Positions 26,333 through 35,272 are shown, counted from the stretch's first letter. The stretch: 64,000 nt of DNA from Catellatospora methionotrophica (GCF_011297335.1 NZ_JAAOTJ010000005.1:248001-312000), one strand, 5' to 3'. The notes: generated by a model from the sequence alone, not told the origin. Made by a program: numbers and translations.

Positions 26333-26761
26333 GTGTACGAGCGGGTGGTGCGAACGCGGGCCGAGTGGACGGCCGGATACCGTCGCGTACTGGAAGCCAG
26401 GAACCACTGGACGTCGGCTGCCAGGTTCAAGGCGCTGGCCGACGACGAGATCAGGCCTGTTCGGCTCTACGTCGCACGTAATCCCATGGCCCCGGCCGCC
26501 GCTCTCGCCCGGCTGATGGCCGACGAGGACGACTCGGTGGTGTGGAATGCCCTGCTCAACCCGAAGTCCCCGGCCGATGCTCTGGTGAGGTTGGCCGCCG
26601 CGGAGGCGAGGGAGTTCGGCACCCGGGTGTTCCTGCTTCGGCACTACATCGCCTGCCACCCGAACACGCCGGTCCCCCTACAGGTCAAGCTGCTGAAATC
26701 GGGTGTCTGCGCCTGCCGCCCCGACTGCCACGCGGAGTTGTACTACGCCCGCAGCAGCTAG
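26333..26761 (+). CDS. Hypothetical protein with repeat-like helices
   Basis: A 142-residue protein with two or three short helical repeats of the type LYVARNPMAPAAALARLMAD followed by WNALLNPKSPADALVRLAA and IACHPNTPVPLQVKLL, a spacing reminiscent of variant leucine-rich or HEAT-like repeats (a helix-breaking NP plus a hydrophobic pattern about every 24-30 residues). It ends with a Cys-rich tail (CACRPDC). The start is uncertain: the frame is open to 26243, but codon quality improves only from the GTG used here. No function can be given. Confidence 0.55.
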   Translation: MYERVVRTRAEWTAGYRRVLEARNHWTSAARFKALADDEIRPVRLYVARNPMAPAAALARLMADEDDSVVWNALLNPKSPADALVRLAAAEAREFGTRVFLLRHYIACHPNTPVPLQVKLLKSGVCACRPDCHAELYYARSS

Positions 26762-26843
26762 GCGCACCCACGGATCGCCGGGCTCACGACGGCGAGAGTA
26801 GACGGGGCGGCGGGCGCGGCGGCGCTCGCCTAACGTGACGCCC

Positions 26844-26915
26844 ATGCACGTTCTGTGTGAACGGGGGACCCTTCCGGCGCTTGCCCCGCATCGGTTCGAA
26901 GCGGTGCCCGAGTGA
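26844..26915 (+). CDS. Probable 23-residue leaderless leader ORF
   Basis: An ATG lies 7 nt after TAACGT, the leaderless promoter pattern, and opens a 23-codon frame (MHVLCERGTLPALAPHRF...) whose TGA overlaps the GTG start of the following membrane-protein gene by 4 bp (GTGA). The downstream GTG has only a weak ribosome-binding site, so its translation may depend on ribosomes finishing this leader. Confidence 0.45.
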   Translation: MHVLCERGTLPALAPHRFEAVPE

Positions 26916-28147
26916 GCACGCCGCGCTCGGTGCTGGAGGGCGACGAGGTCGCGGCCCCCGGTGCCGTATCGCCGCCGCGCGTGCCCCGGCAGGCCCGCGC
27001 TCCCATCGGCAGCGTCGCCGCGCCGGGCTGGCCGGTCCGGATCTGGACGCTTACGTGGCTGCCGCTGCTCGCGTACCTGCTCGGCCACGTGTTGCACGGT
27101 GCCACCGCGTACTGGCTCGGTTTCGACTGGCTGGACACCGGTTCTCGGATCCGCTGGGACGGCGGTATCTACCTCGGCATCGCGGAGACGGGATACAGCG
27201 CGGGACGGTGCGCGGAGGTCTATCCGAGCGGGCCCAAACCCGACGGCCTGTGCGGCAGCGCCGGCTGGTTCCCGCTGCTGCCATACCTCGTGCTGGTCTT
27301 GATGAAGCTCGGCCTGAGTTCAGCCGTTGCCGGTGTGCTGGTCGTCGAGATGTGCGGCCTGGGCATGCTGGTCGTCCTGGCGCGACTGCTCGCCGGAGCG
27401 GGCACCGCCGTCCGGGCCGCCTGCCTCGCCGTCGCCGCGCTGCTGCCCAGCGGGGTCTACTTCCACGCGACGTTCCCGATATCGCTCGCGGTGCTGCTCA
27501 TCCTGGTCACGTTTTTGCTGCTGGCACGCGGGCGCTGGGGGCTCGCCGGGCTGGCGGGCATGGTCGCCGCGACGGCATACCCGCTGGCCGTGCTGCTGGC
27601 CCCGGCGGCGGTGGTGTTCCTGCTGATCCCGGCCGGTCGATGGGCCTGGCGCAGGCTGGCCGTGGCCGCGTACGTGGGGGGCATGACCGGGGCCGGGGTG
27701 CTCGCGGTGTTCGGCGTCATGCAGCTGACCACCGGCCGGTGGGACGCGTACCTTGCCATCCAGTCCAGCAACTACGGCCACGGGGTGCACAACCCGGTCA
27801 CGACGTACCTGACGCTGCTGGAGTGGCAGCCGCACACGGTCTCCGCCGAGCTGCTGTTCAGCACCGGTCTGGTGCTGTTAGCGGTAGTGGGGCTGGTGAT
27901 CGCGGCGGTGCGGCGGCGAGCGACGGCGCTGGACTGGGCGCTCGGTGCGGTGTACGGGCCGCTGCTGCTGATCACGCCGCTGGTCGTCGGCGCGGGGCAG
28001 GCGCAGTTCCGGTCCCATACGCTGCTGCTGCCGGTCGTGCTCCTGCTGCGGCACCTGCGCTGGCCGGTGGCAGCCGGTGTGGCCGCGCTCGCCTCGCCGC
28101 TGACCTTCCTGATGACAGGGCTGTTCCTGACTCGCGCCCTGGTGTGA
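26912..28147 (+). CDS. Polytopic membrane protein, mannosyltransferase-like
   Basis: A 411-residue membrane protein with roughly nine to eleven hydrophobic helices. After the first helix comes SRIRWDGGIYLGIAETGY and then GWFPLLPYLVLVLMKLGLS, the arrangement (acidic residue in the first large loop, FPL-P motif) seen in bacterial PIG-V-like/GT-C mannosyltransferases using polyprenyl-phosphate sugars. It is a distant paralogue of the gene at 29 kb. The sugar and acceptor are unknown. GTG start, coupled to the short leader ORF. Confidence 0.72.
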   Translation: MSTPRSVLEGDEVAAPGAVSPPRVPRQARAPIGSVAAPGWPVRIWTLTWLPLLAYLLGHVLHGATAYWLGFDWLDTGSRIRWDGGIYLGIAETGYSAGRCAEVYPSGPKPDGLCGSAGWFPLLPYLVLVLMKLGLSSAVAGVLVVEMCGLGMLVVLARLLAGAGTAVRAACLAVAALLPSGVYFHATFPISLAVLLILVTFLLLARGRWGLAGLAGMVAATAYPLAVLLAPAAVVFLLIPAGRWAWRRLAVAAYVGGMTGAGVLAVFGVMQLTTGRWDAYLAIQSSNYGHGVHNPVTTYLTLLEWQPHTVSAELLFSTGLVLLAVVGLVIAAVRRRATALDWALGAVYGPLLLITPLVVGAGQAQFRSHTLLLPVVLLLRHLRWPVAAGVAALASPLTFLMTGLFLTRALV

Positions 28148-28204
28148 GTCGCGAGACGAAGGGACCAGCGCAGCGGGATCGTATGCCACGAGGAGGACCG
28201 ACCT

Positions 28205-28566
28205 TTGAACAAGGCGAACGCGCTTCGGCTCGCGCTGCTCGCTCTGCTCTGGGGGTCGAGCTTCTGGCGCTGGCCTTGCCGGTGTCCGGCGGACAGGCGA
28301 TCACCTGGCGCGTCGACGCGGTCGCCAGCGTCGTCGTGCTGGGCGTGTTGGGCACCGGTGCCGCGTACGTTCTCAACTATCGCCTCATCGCCGACGTGGG
28401 TCCTACGGCGGCCTCGGTCGTCACCTATCTGTTGCCGGTGGTGGCGGTTGCGCTGGGTGCGGTCTTCCTCGCCGAGACCCCGACCGCCGCGATGGTAGGC
28501 GGCACGGTCCTGGTCCTGGCCGGGGTGCTGCTGACCCAGCGAGCGGGCAGTCCGCGCCGCTCCTGA
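28205..28566 (+). pseudogene. EamA/DMT transporter remnant with internal deletion
   Basis: The first 20 codons (NKANALRLALLALLWGSSFW, TTG start with GAGGAGGA upstream) are the beginning of a 10-helix EamA permease. The sequence then jumps, in another frame, to the last third: LPVSGGQAITWRVDAVASVV, then GTGAAYVLNYRLIADVGPTA and LPVVAVALGAVFLAETPTAA. About 180 residues normally between these points are gone. The joint TTCTGGCGCTGG contains a short repeat (CTGG), consistent with microhomology-mediated deletion. Neither piece can form a transporter. Confidence 0.8.
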
Positions 28567-28569
28567 TCG

Positions 28570-29022
28570 TCAGGCCTGCGGGCTGCGCAGGACGTAGCGC
28601 AGGAAGCCGCTGTGCGGGGTGTACCGGTCGTAGAGGGCGCGGGCCCGGTAGTTGTTCTCGCGGGTCTGCCAGTACAGCGTCGCCCAGCCTCGGGCCCGGG
28701 TCTGCGCCCACAGCCAGTCGATCAGCGCGGCGCCGACGCCTCGGGCGCGAACGGCCGGGTCGACGTACAGGTCCTGGAGGTAGCAGGACGGGGTGAGGGC
28801 GGACGTGTTCTCGTGGAGCAGGTAGTTCGCGATCCCGAGGACGATGCCGTCGGACTCCGCGACGACGGCGTGGACAGGCACGTCGGCGTCCAGGATGCGC
28901 GCCCACAGGTGCCGGGTGATCGCCTCGTCGGGCTCACGCTCGTAGAAGCGGGTGTAGCCGTCCCACAGCTCGCGCCAGCGGGTCTCGTCGGCGGTGGCGG
29001 CGGGCCGTACGAGAACGTTCAT
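28570..29022 (-). CDS. GNAT-family N-acetyltransferase
   Basis: A 150-residue acetyltransferase: VRPAATADETRWRELWDGY at the start, CYLQDLYVDPAVRARGVGAA with the acetyl-CoA pyrophosphate loop, and YWQTRENNYRARALYDRYTP near the end, a pattern close to the PhnO/spermidine-type small GNATs. The acceptor is unknown. It lies 41 bp downstream of the mannosyltransferase-like gene on the same strand and may be co-transcribed. Confidence 0.86.
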   Translation of the reverse strand: MNVLVRPAATADETRWRELWDGYTRFYEREPDEAITRHLWARILDADVPVHAVVAESDGIVLGIANYLLHENTSALTPSCYLQDLYVDPAVRARGVGAALIDWLWAQTRARGWATLYWQTRENNYRARALYDRYTPHSGFLRYVLRSPQA

Positions 29023-29063
29023 CGAATCTCTTCCCTGAAGCCCGTGTGTGAGGCGTGTGCCGG

Positions 29064-30305
29064 CTAGGGGGAGTACTTCCAGACGAGGGTGAGATAGGTG
29101 CCGTAGGAGGCGGAGGCCAGGGTGAGGAAGCCGAGCACGACGATCATGGTCCGGGCCTTCGTCCTGGCCAGGCTCACCGCGATCGGCAGCAGCAGGGTGA
29201 CCGCGGGGATCAGGTAGCGCCCCTTGGCCCAGAAGTACTGGGAGGTGCCGAGGGTGAGCACGATCAGGGTCAGCGAGAACACCCACAGCGGCCACGGCTG
29301 ACGGTCCATCAGCGTGAGCACGAGCAGCAGGACCGCCGTCAGGATGGTGAAGGCGCTCACGTAGTAGGTCAGCGGCATGCTCTCGGTGAGCAGCCGCACG
29401 AACCGCCGGGCCGTGTCCTGGCCGCCGTCGAAGCTGATGTTCCAGGCGTGCTGCTGGATGTAGAAGTAGCCGTCGACCCGGCCGACCACCATCGAGACCC
29501 AGGCGATGTATCCGGCGTAGCCCAGCGGCGCGGCGAGCAGCGCTGCCCACGGACGCCATCCGTCCCTGCGCTGGACGATCGCGACCAGCGAGGCGAGGCA
29601 GACCGCGGCCACCAGGGCCGTCGCGCTCGGGCGGCTCAGGCCGCCGAGCACGGCCAGCGCGGCGGCGGGCAGCCATCGCCGCTTCAGCACGGCGAGCAGT
29701 GTCCAGGCCACGATCGCGGTGAAGAGCGTCTCGGTGTACGCCATCGACTCGACGACCGCGGCGGGCAGGGCCGCCCACAGCGCGACGAGCATGACGCCGG
29801 TGCGACGGTCGAAGAGGTGGTTGCCGAGCGCGAAGACGCCCCACGCGGCGGCCAGTCCGGCGGCCCAGGCCACGAGGATTCCGGCGACCGGGGTGGGCAG
29901 GAAAGTGATCGTCTTCACCAGCGCGACGAGCGCCGGGAAGAGGGGGAAGAAGGTCAGGTTGGTCGTCGTGAGGGTGCCGTCGGGCTTCGTGTGGAGCGTG
30001 AAGTCGTATCCGTGCTCGGCGATCTGGGTGTATCCGACCGCGTCGAAGCGCTGGCCGAGGACTTCGAGGACGGACACCCCGGCGTGCCGGGCGAAGACCC
30101 ACAGCACGAGGACGCCGACCGCCCTGATCGCGACGTACGTCAGCAGTGCGGGGAAGGCGAATCGCAGCGCGTTGCCGAAACGGGCACGCAGGCCGCCGGG
30201 TGTTTCGGGGGCGGCGGTTCCGGCGTCGACTGGCTTCTGGCTCGCTATGACGGCTGCCGCGCTGTCGGTGAAATCGGCGAGGCCTGCAGTTCTGACTGAA
30301 CCCAC
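29064..30305 (-). CDS. Polytopic membrane protein, mannosyltransferase family
   Basis: A 413-residue protein with a cytoplasmic N-terminal tail of about 45 residues and ten or so hydrophobic helices. The first outer loop contains QRFDAVGYTQIAEHGYDF with the conserved acidic residue, then TNLTFFPLFPALVALVKTI and VVESMAYTETLFTAIVAW, matching the bacterial GPI-mannosyltransferase-2-like (PIG-V) family as I remember it. These use lipid-linked mannose to modify envelope glycans or proteins. GTG start with weak upstream signals. Confidence 0.8.
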   Translation of the reverse strand: MGSVRTAGLADFTDSAAAVIASQKPVDAGTAAPETPGGLRARFGNALRFAFPALLTYVAIRAVGVLVLWVFARHAGVSVLEVLGQRFDAVGYTQIAEHGYDFTLHTKPDGTLTTTNLTFFPLFPALVALVKTITFLPTPVAGILVAWAAGLAAAWGVFALGNHLFDRRTGVMLVALWAALPAAVVESMAYTETLFTAIVAWTLLAVLKRRWLPAAALAVLGGLSRPSATALVAAVCLASLVAIVQRRDGWRPWAALLAAPLGYAGYIAWVSMVVGRVDGYFYIQQHAWNISFDGGQDTARRFVRLLTESMPLTYYVSAFTILTAVLLLVLTLMDRQPWPLWVFSLTLIVLTLGTSQYFWAKGRYLIPAVTLLLPIAVSLARTKARTMIVVLGFLTLASASYGTYLTLVWKYSP

Positions 30306-30363
30306 CAGCAGAATTTAGTGGAGCGAGCCACCCCGGCGCCACCTGGCCAAACAGCGACTCTGC

Positions 30364-30669
30364 TCACCCGGTCAGCGACTGGTAGGCGGCCTCGACGCGG
30401 GCAGCCATGCCTATCTCGGCGTCGGTGAGCGCACCGTTGTCGCCGCCGCATAGCTGGATCTGGGTGCGGCCGTCGAGACGGCGGATGTGGGGTCGTACGC
30501 CGAACGTGTCCGCCGCCACCGAGATGCGCTCGGTCAGCACGGCGTGTTGGGTGTCGTCGAGGGGGAGGGTGCGTTTGAGGCAGTCGCCCTCGTGCACCCA
30601 TCCGGTGAGCTGGGAAAGTGCGTCGCTGATGTAGTCGCGTCGTTGGCCCCGTCGCCAGACCGCACCCAT
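30364..30669 (-). CDS. Pterin-4a-carbinolamine dehydratase-like protein, degenerate
   Basis: A 101-residue protein that follows the pterin-4a-carbinolamine dehydratase layout: LTGWVHEGDCLKRTLPL, then a helix, a PHIRRLDGRTQIQL strand pair and the closing LTDAEIGMAARVEAAYQSL. The family's catalytic His-His(-Pro) in the middle is replaced by GVRPHI, keeping one His at most, so ordinary dehydratase activity is doubtful. The ATG has GGAGG 5 nt upstream. Confidence 0.65.
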   Translation of the reverse strand: MGAVWRRGQRRDYISDALSQLTGWVHEGDCLKRTLPLDDTQHAVLTERISVAADTFGVRPHIRRLDGRTQIQLCGGDNGALTDAEIGMAARVEAAYQSLTG

Positions 30670-30885
30670 CCGCACCTCCGCTATCTCCCACGCGGCGATA
30701 TCGGCTTGTGGCCGAATCTTGTCCGCACCGACACTTCGGTGAGACCTATCCTGCCCTCTCGCGCGGCCCGTGTCCACGCGAACAAAACCGACTTCCAGCA
30801 CTTCACGGGACGGTGTGTGCAGCGCGGACTCGCTCGGTGACACCGTGTTCACCATGAAGGCGGTTTGTCTGGCACGCTGTCCGCC

Positions 30886-31299
30886 GTGCCTAACTTCTCC
30901 TCCGAGATCCGAATCATCGTCGGTGCAGCCATCATCGCCGACGGGCGCGTGCTGGCCTGTGAGCGTTCCGAACCGGCCGAGGTGGCCGGACGGTGGGAGT
31001 TTCCTGGCGGAAAGGTGGAGCCGGGGGAAAGCGAGCATGACGCGCTCGTGCGCGAGTGCGAGGAGGAACTGGGGGTGCTCGTCGAGGTCGGCGAGCGCGT
31101 CGGGCAGGACGTGATGTTAGGTCACGGCCGCGCGGTGCTCAAGGTCTACACCGCCCGTCTGCTCGAAGGCGTGCCGCAGCTGATCGAGCACGCCGAGTTC
31201 CGCTGGCTCGCCGCCCACGAACTGCACACCGTGCCCTGGCTGCCCGCCGACGCGCCCATCGTCGCCGCTCTCCCCAAATTCATGGGCGACGGCGCCTGA
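30886..31299 (+). CDS. NUDIX hydrolase, MutT-like (8-oxo-dGTP diphosphatase)
   Basis: A 137-residue NUDIX protein with an intact box: GGKVEPGESEHDALVRECEE followed by ELGV. Length and the strand IIVGAAIIADGRVLACERS match MutT-type pyrophosphatases that clean 8-oxo-dGTP from the nucleotide pool, though other NTPs or CTP are possible. The GTG used begins just before the fold; a TTG seven codons upstream is an alternative. It is convergent with sdhB across two hairpins. Confidence 0.87.
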   Translation: MPNFSSEIRIIVGAAIIADGRVLACERSEPAEVAGRWEFPGGKVEPGESEHDALVRECEEELGVLVEVGERVGQDVMLGHGRAVLKVYTARLLEGVPQLIEHAEFRWLAAHELHTVPWLPADAPIVAALPKFMGDGA

Positions 31300-31363
31300 A
31301 GATCCGTTTTCGTGGACGATGGCGGCCCCATGAGGGCGTCCATCGTCCACGAAACAGATCTTC
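31298..31363. terminator. Long inverted repeat after mutT
   Basis: Arms of 24-25 nt (31298-31322 and 31340-31363) match except for one substitution and one extra T. The element overlaps the mutT stop codon and lies between convergent genes. Confidence 0.75.
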
Positions 31364-31426
31364 ACCCGCAACCCGGCCGCGAACAGTGACACATCGCCCC
31401 TGAGTGGGCTGGTGGTGGGCAGCAAA

Positions 31427-31480
31427 AAGACGATCTTGCGCGTATGCCGCCGAGGGCGACAGGTGCGCAAGATCGTCTTG
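31427..31480. terminator. Second inverted repeat between mutT and sdhB
   Basis: Perfect 15-nt arms AAGACGATCTTGCGC (31427-31441 and 31465-31479) with a 23-nt loop, only 9 bp from the end of sdhB. Reading toward sdhB it is preceded by AAAAA, so the minus-strand transcript ends in a short T-run, a good intrinsic terminator for the sdh operon. Confidence 0.75.
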
Positions 31481-31488
31481 AGCCGGGG

Positions 31489-32484
31489 TCAGCGCTCCGG
31501 GTGGTAGTAGTTCAGGCTGTTCGGGTTGATCGGGAACGTGATGTCGTCGCCGAACGGGGACGCGGCGGCCGCCCGGTCGGAGAGCATCTCGTTCAGGTTC
31601 ACGTGGCCTGAGGCGTTGGTCTCGGCCGGCTGGGGCGGGGTGAGCTCGCGGCCGAAGTCGACCGGGGCCTGGCCGTCGGCGACCGTCACGGGGCCGGCGT
31701 GCACCGTGGGACCGCTCGGCACGGTGGCGGCGAGCTGGTCACGGCGGAGAATCTTGCGTCCGAATACCACCAGCGGATCATACCGGCGATCCACGACCCG
31801 TTCCTTCATGGGGATGATGGCGTTGTCGGTGATCTTGATGTGTTCGGGGCAGACCTCGGTGCAGCACTTGGTGATGTTGCAGTAGCCCAGGCCCTGGGAC
31901 TGCTGCGCGATCTCCTTGCGGTCGTGCCGGGCGTCGAGCGGGTGCATGTCCAGCTCGGCGGCGCGGATGAACAGGCGCGGGCCGGAGAAGGCCGGCTTGT
32001 TGTCGTCGTGGTCGCGTACGACGTGGCAGGTGTTCTGGCACAGGAAGCACTCGATGCACTTGCGGAACTCCTGCGAGCGCTCCACGTCGATCTGCTGCAT
32101 CCGGTACTCGCCCGGAGCCAGGTCGGCCGGCGGCGCGAACGCGGGCATCTCCTGTGCCTTCTCGTAGTTGAAGGACACGTCGGTGACCAGGTCGCGGATG
32201 ACCGGGAAGGTCCGCAGCGGCGTGATCGAGATGGTCTCGTCCTCCTCGAAGGTGGACATCCGGGTCATGCACCCGAGGCGGGGCATACCGTTGATCTCCA
32301 TCGAGCAGGAGCCGCACTTGCCGGCCTTGCAGTTCCAGCGGCAGGCCAGGTCGGGTTCCTGGGTGGCCTGCAGCCGGTGGATGACGTCGAGCACGACCTC
32401 ACCCTCGTTGACCTCGACCTTGTAGTCGTTCAGCTGGCCACCGGACGCGTCGCCACGCCAGACCTTGAATTGCCTGAGAGTCAT
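31489..32484 (-). CDS. sdhB: Succinate dehydrogenase iron-sulfur subunit
   Basis: A 331-residue electron-transfer subunit. The [2Fe-2S] site is CRWNCKAGKCGSCSMEING, and the [4Fe-4S]/[3Fe-4S] sites are CIECFLCQNTCHVV and CCTEVCPEHI. A C-terminal tail of about 80 residues rich in Pro/Ala extends beyond the usual length. With SdhA and the membrane anchor it oxidises succinate and passes electrons to menaquinone. Its start overlaps the sdhA stop by 4 bp. Confidence 0.95.
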   Translation of the reverse strand: MTLRQFKVWRGDASGGQLNDYKVEVNEGEVVLDVIHRLQATQEPDLACRWNCKAGKCGSCSMEINGMPRLGCMTRMSTFEEDETISITPLRTFPVIRDLVTDVSFNYEKAQEMPAFAPPADLAPGEYRMQQIDVERSQEFRKCIECFLCQNTCHVVRDHDDNKPAFSGPRLFIRAAELDMHPLDARHDRKEIAQQSQGLGYCNITKCCTEVCPEHIKITDNAIIPMKERVVDRRYDPLVVFGRKILRRDQLAATVPSGPTVHAGPVTVADGQAPVDFGRELTPPQPAETNASGHVNLNEMLSDRAAAASPFGDDITFPINPNSLNYYHPER

Positions 32485-34364
32485 GACAGCTCCTGGTCGG
32501 TCATGTACTTGGCCAGCTCGGACTTGTCGAACAGGGCGAGCAGGTCGGGGGTCATCGTCGGGATCGGCTGGTGGGTGAGGTCCACGTCGCCGGTGGGGGT
32601 GATCGCGCAGACCAGGTTGACCTGCCGCCACTTGGCGTCCATCTTCGGGAAGTCCTCGCGGGTGTGGCCGCCGCGCGACTCCTCGCGCTCCAGCGCCGCC
32701 TTCGCGGTGCACTCCGACACGACCAGCATGTTGCGCAGGTCGAGGGCGAGGTGCCAGCCCGGGTTGTAGCGGCGGCCGCCGCTCGCGCCGACCTTGCGGA
32801 TGCGCTCGCGCAGCTCGGACAGGCGCGACAGCGACTCCTGCAGCTCGCCCTTGCGGCGGATGATGCCGACCAGGTCGCCCATCACATCCTGAAGATCGCT
32901 CTGCAGGGTGTACGGGTTCTCGCCGCCGTCGCGGGCCAGGGGCGTGAGCGCCTCCTCGACCGCGGCCGCGACCTGCTTGTCGTCGACCTTCGGGCGCTTG
33001 CCCAGCGTGTCGGTGTAGCTGGCGGCGTACTCGCCCGCGCGCTTGCCGAAGACCAGCAGGTCGGACAGGGAGTTGCCGCCCAGGCGGTTGGAGCCGTGCA
33101 TACCGCCGGACACCTCGCCGGCCGCGTACAGGCCGAGCACGCCCGCGGACGCGGTGTCCGGGTCGACCTCGACGCCGCCCATCACGTAGTGGCAGGTCGG
33201 ACCGACCTCCATGGGCTGCGTGGTGATGTCCACGTCGGCCAGTTCCTTGAACTGGTGGTACATGGACGGCAGCTTCTTGAGGATCTCGGCGGCGGGGCGG
33301 CGCGAGGCGATGTCGAGGTAGACACCGCCGGCCTTGGTGCCGCGCCCGGCCTTGACCTCGGAGTTGATGGCGCGGGCCACCTCGTCGCGGGGCAGCAGCT
33401 CGGGGGGACGCCGGTTGTTGTCCGGGTCGGTGTACCAGCGGTCGCCCTCTTCGGGGGTCTCCGCGTACTGCTTGCGGAACACGTCCGGGACGTACTCGAA
33501 CATGAAGCGCTTGCCCTCGGTGTTCTTGAGGACGCCGCCGTCGCCGCGGACCGACTCGGTGACCAGGATGCCCCGCACCGACGGCGGCCACACCATGCCG
33601 GTCGGGTGGAACTGCAGGAACTCCATGTTGATCAGCTTGGCTCCGGCGCGCAGCGCCAGCGCGTGGCCGTCACCGGTGTACTCCCACGAGTTCGAGGTGA
33701 CCTTGTAGGAGCGGCCGACGCCGCCCGTGGCCAGCACCACGGCGGGGGCCTCGAACAGCACGAACTCGCCGGACTCGCGGTGGTAGCCGAACGCGCCCGC
33801 GATCCGCTTCTCGCCCGTGGACTCGTCGAGCAGCAGCTCGGTGATGGTGCACTCGGCGAAGACCCGCAGGCGGGCGTCGTAGGCGCCGTGCTGGGCCTTG
33901 TCCTCCTGCTGCAGCGACACGATCTTCTGCTGCAGGGTGCGGATCAGTTCCAGGCCGGTGCGGTCGCCGACGTGGGCCAGGCGCGGGTACTCGTGGCCGC
34001 CGAAGTTGCGCTGCGAGATCTTGCCGTCCTTGGTCCGGTCGAAGAGCGCGCCGTACGTCTCCAGCTCCCAGATCCGCTCCGGCGCCTCCTTGGCGTGCAG
34101 CTCGGCCATCCGGTAGTTGTTCAGGAACTTGCCGCCGCGCATGGTGTCGCGGAAGTGGACCATCCAGTTGTCGTTCGGGTTGACGTTGCCCATCGCGGCG
34201 GCCGCGCCGCCCTCGGCCATGACCGTGTGGGCCTTGCCGAACAGCGACTTCGAGATGATGGCGACCTTCTTGCCGGCCAGCCGTGCCTCGATCGCGGCGC
34301 GCAGCCCCGCGCCACCGGCGCCGATGACCACGACGTCGTACCAGTGCTTCTCAATGTTGATCAT
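32481..34364 (-). CDS. sdhA: Succinate dehydrogenase flavoprotein subunit
   Basis: A 627-residue catalytic subunit. VVVIGAGGAGLRAAIEA binds FAD, the His of FGKAHTVMAEGGAAAAMG is the covalent FAD site, and PTCHYVMGGVEVDPDT and GEVSGGMHGSNRLGGNSLS are substrate/FAD loops. Length and the three-gene layout match the Sdh1-type complex of actinobacteria (from memory, Rv0247c-Rv0249c). The ATG with AGGTG 6 nt upstream is used; a GTG three codons earlier is possible. A 19-bp gap separates it from the anchor gene. Confidence 0.95.
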   Translation of the reverse strand: MINIEKHWYDVVVIGAGGAGLRAAIEARLAGKKVAIISKSLFGKAHTVMAEGGAAAAMGNVNPNDNWMVHFRDTMRGGKFLNNYRMAELHAKEAPERIWELETYGALFDRTKDGKISQRNFGGHEYPRLAHVGDRTGLELIRTLQQKIVSLQQEDKAQHGAYDARLRVFAECTITELLLDESTGEKRIAGAFGYHRESGEFVLFEAPAVVLATGGVGRSYKVTSNSWEYTGDGHALALRAGAKLINMEFLQFHPTGMVWPPSVRGILVTESVRGDGGVLKNTEGKRFMFEYVPDVFRKQYAETPEEGDRWYTDPDNNRRPPELLPRDEVARAINSEVKAGRGTKAGGVYLDIASRRPAAEILKKLPSMYHQFKELADVDITTQPMEVGPTCHYVMGGVEVDPDTASAGVLGLYAAGEVSGGMHGSNRLGGNSLSDLLVFGKRAGEYAASYTDTLGKRPKVDDKQVAAAVEEALTPLARDGGENPYTLQSDLQDVMGDLVGIIRRKGELQESLSRLSELRERIRKVGASGGRRYNPGWHLALDLRNMLVVSECTAKAALEREESRGGHTREDFPKMDAKWRQVNLVCAITPTGDVDLTHQPIPTMTPDLLALFDKSELAKYMTDQELS

Positions 34365-34383
34365 TTGTGACACCTATCCCGGC

Positions 34384-35190
34384 TCAGCCGATGAACCGCA
34401 GGTCGCTCCACCAGCCGGCGGCGAGACCCATGATGTAGAAGTCGGTGATCGCCAGCGTCGCCAGCGTGATCCAGGCCAGGCCCATGTGCCGGGCGTTCAG
34501 CTTGGACACCCAGGTCCACAGCCGGTAGCGCACCGGGTGCTTGGAGAAGTGCTTCAGGCGGCCGCCGATGATGTGCCGGCAGGAGTGGCAGGAGGCGGTG
34601 TACGCCCACAGCATGATCACGTTGATCCACAGGATCACGTTGCCCAGGCCGAACCCGAAGCCGCTCGGGGAGTGCATGGCCAGCACGGCGTCCCAGGTGT
34701 TGATCAGCGAGATCAGCACGGCGGCGTAGAAGGCGTAGCGGTGCGCGTTCTGGAAGATGAGCGGGAAGCGCGTCTCGCCGGAGTAGTTGGCGTGCCCGTC
34801 GGGCACCGCGCAGGCCGGCGGCGACAGCCAGAACGACCGGTAGTACGCCTTGCGGTAGTAGTAGCAGGTCAGCCGGAACAGCAGCAGGAACGGCAGGGAC
34901 AGCGCCGCGAACGGGATCAGCGGGTTGTCCGGGAGGAACCGTCCGAACTCGGCGGCGGCCGGGTAGCAGCCCTTGGAGACGCAGGGGGAGTAGAACGGCG
35001 TCAGATAATGGTATGCGTCGATCCAGTACAGCTTCTGCATGAACACCCGGAACGTCGCGTAGGCGACCCAGGCGGTGAGGCCAATGACCGTCAGCACCGG
35101 TGCGAGCCACCAGCGGTCGGTTCGCAACGTCTTGGCCTCGATCGCGGCGCGCGGTTTCGCGCCGGCCGGCCTCGTTGCCGTCGTCGTCAT
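34384..35190 (-). CDS. sdhC: Succinate dehydrogenase membrane-anchor subunit
   Basis: A 268-residue integral membrane protein with five or so hydrophobic helices. It is much longer than the classical SdhC or SdhD and replaces both, as in actinobacterial Sdh1. The His-rich YTASCHSCRHIIGG segment and HAYHYLT-like N-terminal region could supply haem or quinone ligands. The frame is open far upstream, but the ATG after GGGAG at 8 nt is the sensible start and leads the operon. Confidence 0.88.
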   Translation of the reverse strand: MTTTATRPAGAKPRAAIEAKTLRTDRWWLAPVLTVIGLTAWVAYATFRVFMQKLYWIDAYHYLTPFYSPCVSKGCYPAAAEFGRFLPDNPLIPFAALSLPFLLLFRLTCYYYRKAYYRSFWLSPPACAVPDGHANYSGETRFPLIFQNAHRYAFYAAVLISLINTWDAVLAMHSPSGFGFGLGNVILWINVIMLWAYTASCHSCRHIIGGRLKHFSKHPVRYRLWTWVSKLNARHMGLAWITLATLAITDFYIMGLAAGWWSDLRFIG

Positions 35191-35272
35191 CTTCGTCGCT
35201 CCCTGAGGTACGCAGTCGTGGGAACACGTGCGTGGATCAATCACGGACACGTTACGCCGAAAGATGTCGATC

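Noticed and set aside
25955-26659. 234-codon minus-strand open frame
   Set aside because: Only a short central part looks coding and belongs to the frameshifted small gene; the rest is Ser/Arg/Gly-rich shadow of the neighbouring genes.
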